This document shows, piece after piece, positions 5,547 to 5,713 of a DNA stretch of 5,713 nucleotides. Each line of letters begins with the position of its first letter. Position 1 is the first letter of the stretch. A model generated the notes under the pieces. The model did not search any database. It saw nothing but the letters and a program-made list of their open reading frames with translations, and had not been told where the DNA came from. The translations under genes and the position numbers were made by a program. This stretch comes from CAZVON01 sp964628435. Lineage in GTDB: Bacteria > Patescibacteriota > Microgenomatia > Levybacterales > UBA12049. Where the stretch lies: assembly GCA_964628435.1 (NCBI GenBank), contig CAZVON010000047.1, positions 1-5,713 on the forward strand, in the 5' to 3' direction.

Positions 5547-5713
5547 TGTTGAGCAGTGTATCCAAAATGGATGTATATACCTTGTCTAATTCTTCAATTG
5601 ATAAGTTAAACTTTACTTTCATATTTTTTCTCAAGAATGTTCTAAGCTCTTCTTCTACCTTTTTACGTAAAGCCGGCTGTTCCTGCCACTCGGATAACAT
5701 AAAGGGATTGATT
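5530..5713 (-). CDS. C-terminal fragment of an unidentified protein, possibly type I restriction subunit HsdR
   Basis: A frame open to the right window edge encodes 60 residues on the minus strand, ending with TGA at 5530-5532. The visible tail begins INPFMLSEWQEQPALRKK and continues with charged helices to LDTLLNNETKN. It overlaps the metallopeptidase start by 17 nt, which indicates a real coding partner in the same operon. The W-x-x-x-x-x-(V/L)R-K-x-(V/I) pattern followed by a helix is reminiscent of the C-terminal end of type I restriction HsdR (DUF3387-like). HsdR next to a YgjP-like peptidase is a known arrangement. The match is weak, so the HsdR name is an inference; coding status is better supported than identity. 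Confidence 0.5.
   Translation of the reverse strand, partial: INPFMLSEWQEQPALRKKVEEELRTFLRKNMKVKFNLSIEELDKVYTSILDTLLNNETKN

Noticed and set aside
1..5713. CRISPR array, transposase, rRNA or complete defence system
   Set aside because: No regularly spaced direct repeats, no transposase-like frame and no rRNA-like sequence were seen. Only the edge of a possible restriction locus is present.

Overview
The window looks like part of a small, AT-rich bacterial genome, most plausibly of the Candidate Phyla Radiation (Patescibacteria, Parcubacteria/Paceibacteria-like). This is inferred from several traits. Intergenic regions are short. The tRNA gene has no encoded CCA. Most starts lack a Shine-Dalgarno sequence. 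RNase Y is compact, and GC-rich palindromic sequence sits between AT-rich genes. The standard code fits: every gene reads through at full length with TAA or TGA stops. No taxonomic marker was searched, so this placement is tentative.

All recognised protein genes lie on the minus strand, so transcription runs from high to low coordinates. From right to left there are four parts. (1) The 3' end of a gene cut by the window edge (5530-5713), possibly the C-terminus of a type I restriction subunit HsdR, overlaps by 17 nt a YgjP-like (DUF45/M48) zinc metallopeptidase (5007-5546). A minus-strand intrinsic terminator follows at 4943-4966. (2) A GC-rich palindromic segment (4854-4941) adjoins a tRNA-Pro(GGG) gene on the plus strand (4783-4853). 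(3) A housekeeping block follows: recA (3634-4722), recX overlapping it by 1 nt (3152-3634), and rny for RNase Y (1761-3056). This covers recombinational repair, its modulator, and mRNA decay. (4) An HU-type nucleoid protein (1358-1630) has its own consensus-like promoter and strong ribosome binding site. An AI-2E/UPF0118 family membrane protein (132-1169) comes after it, and a long perfect inverted repeat (37-50/110-123) closes the region.

The most notable points are regulatory and architectural. The recA and tRNA-Pro promoters appear interleaved back to back, so the two genes may compete for RNA polymerase. recA and the AI-2E gene have -10 elements so close to their ATG that their mRNAs should be leaderless or nearly so, whereas HU has a strong SD. 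RNase Y lacks the usual N-terminal membrane anchor. Two tandem hairpins with complementary loops precede the terminator behind the metallopeptidase gene. I found no CRISPR array, transposase or complete novel defence system. The right edge is probably the rim of a restriction-modification locus that continues outside the window.
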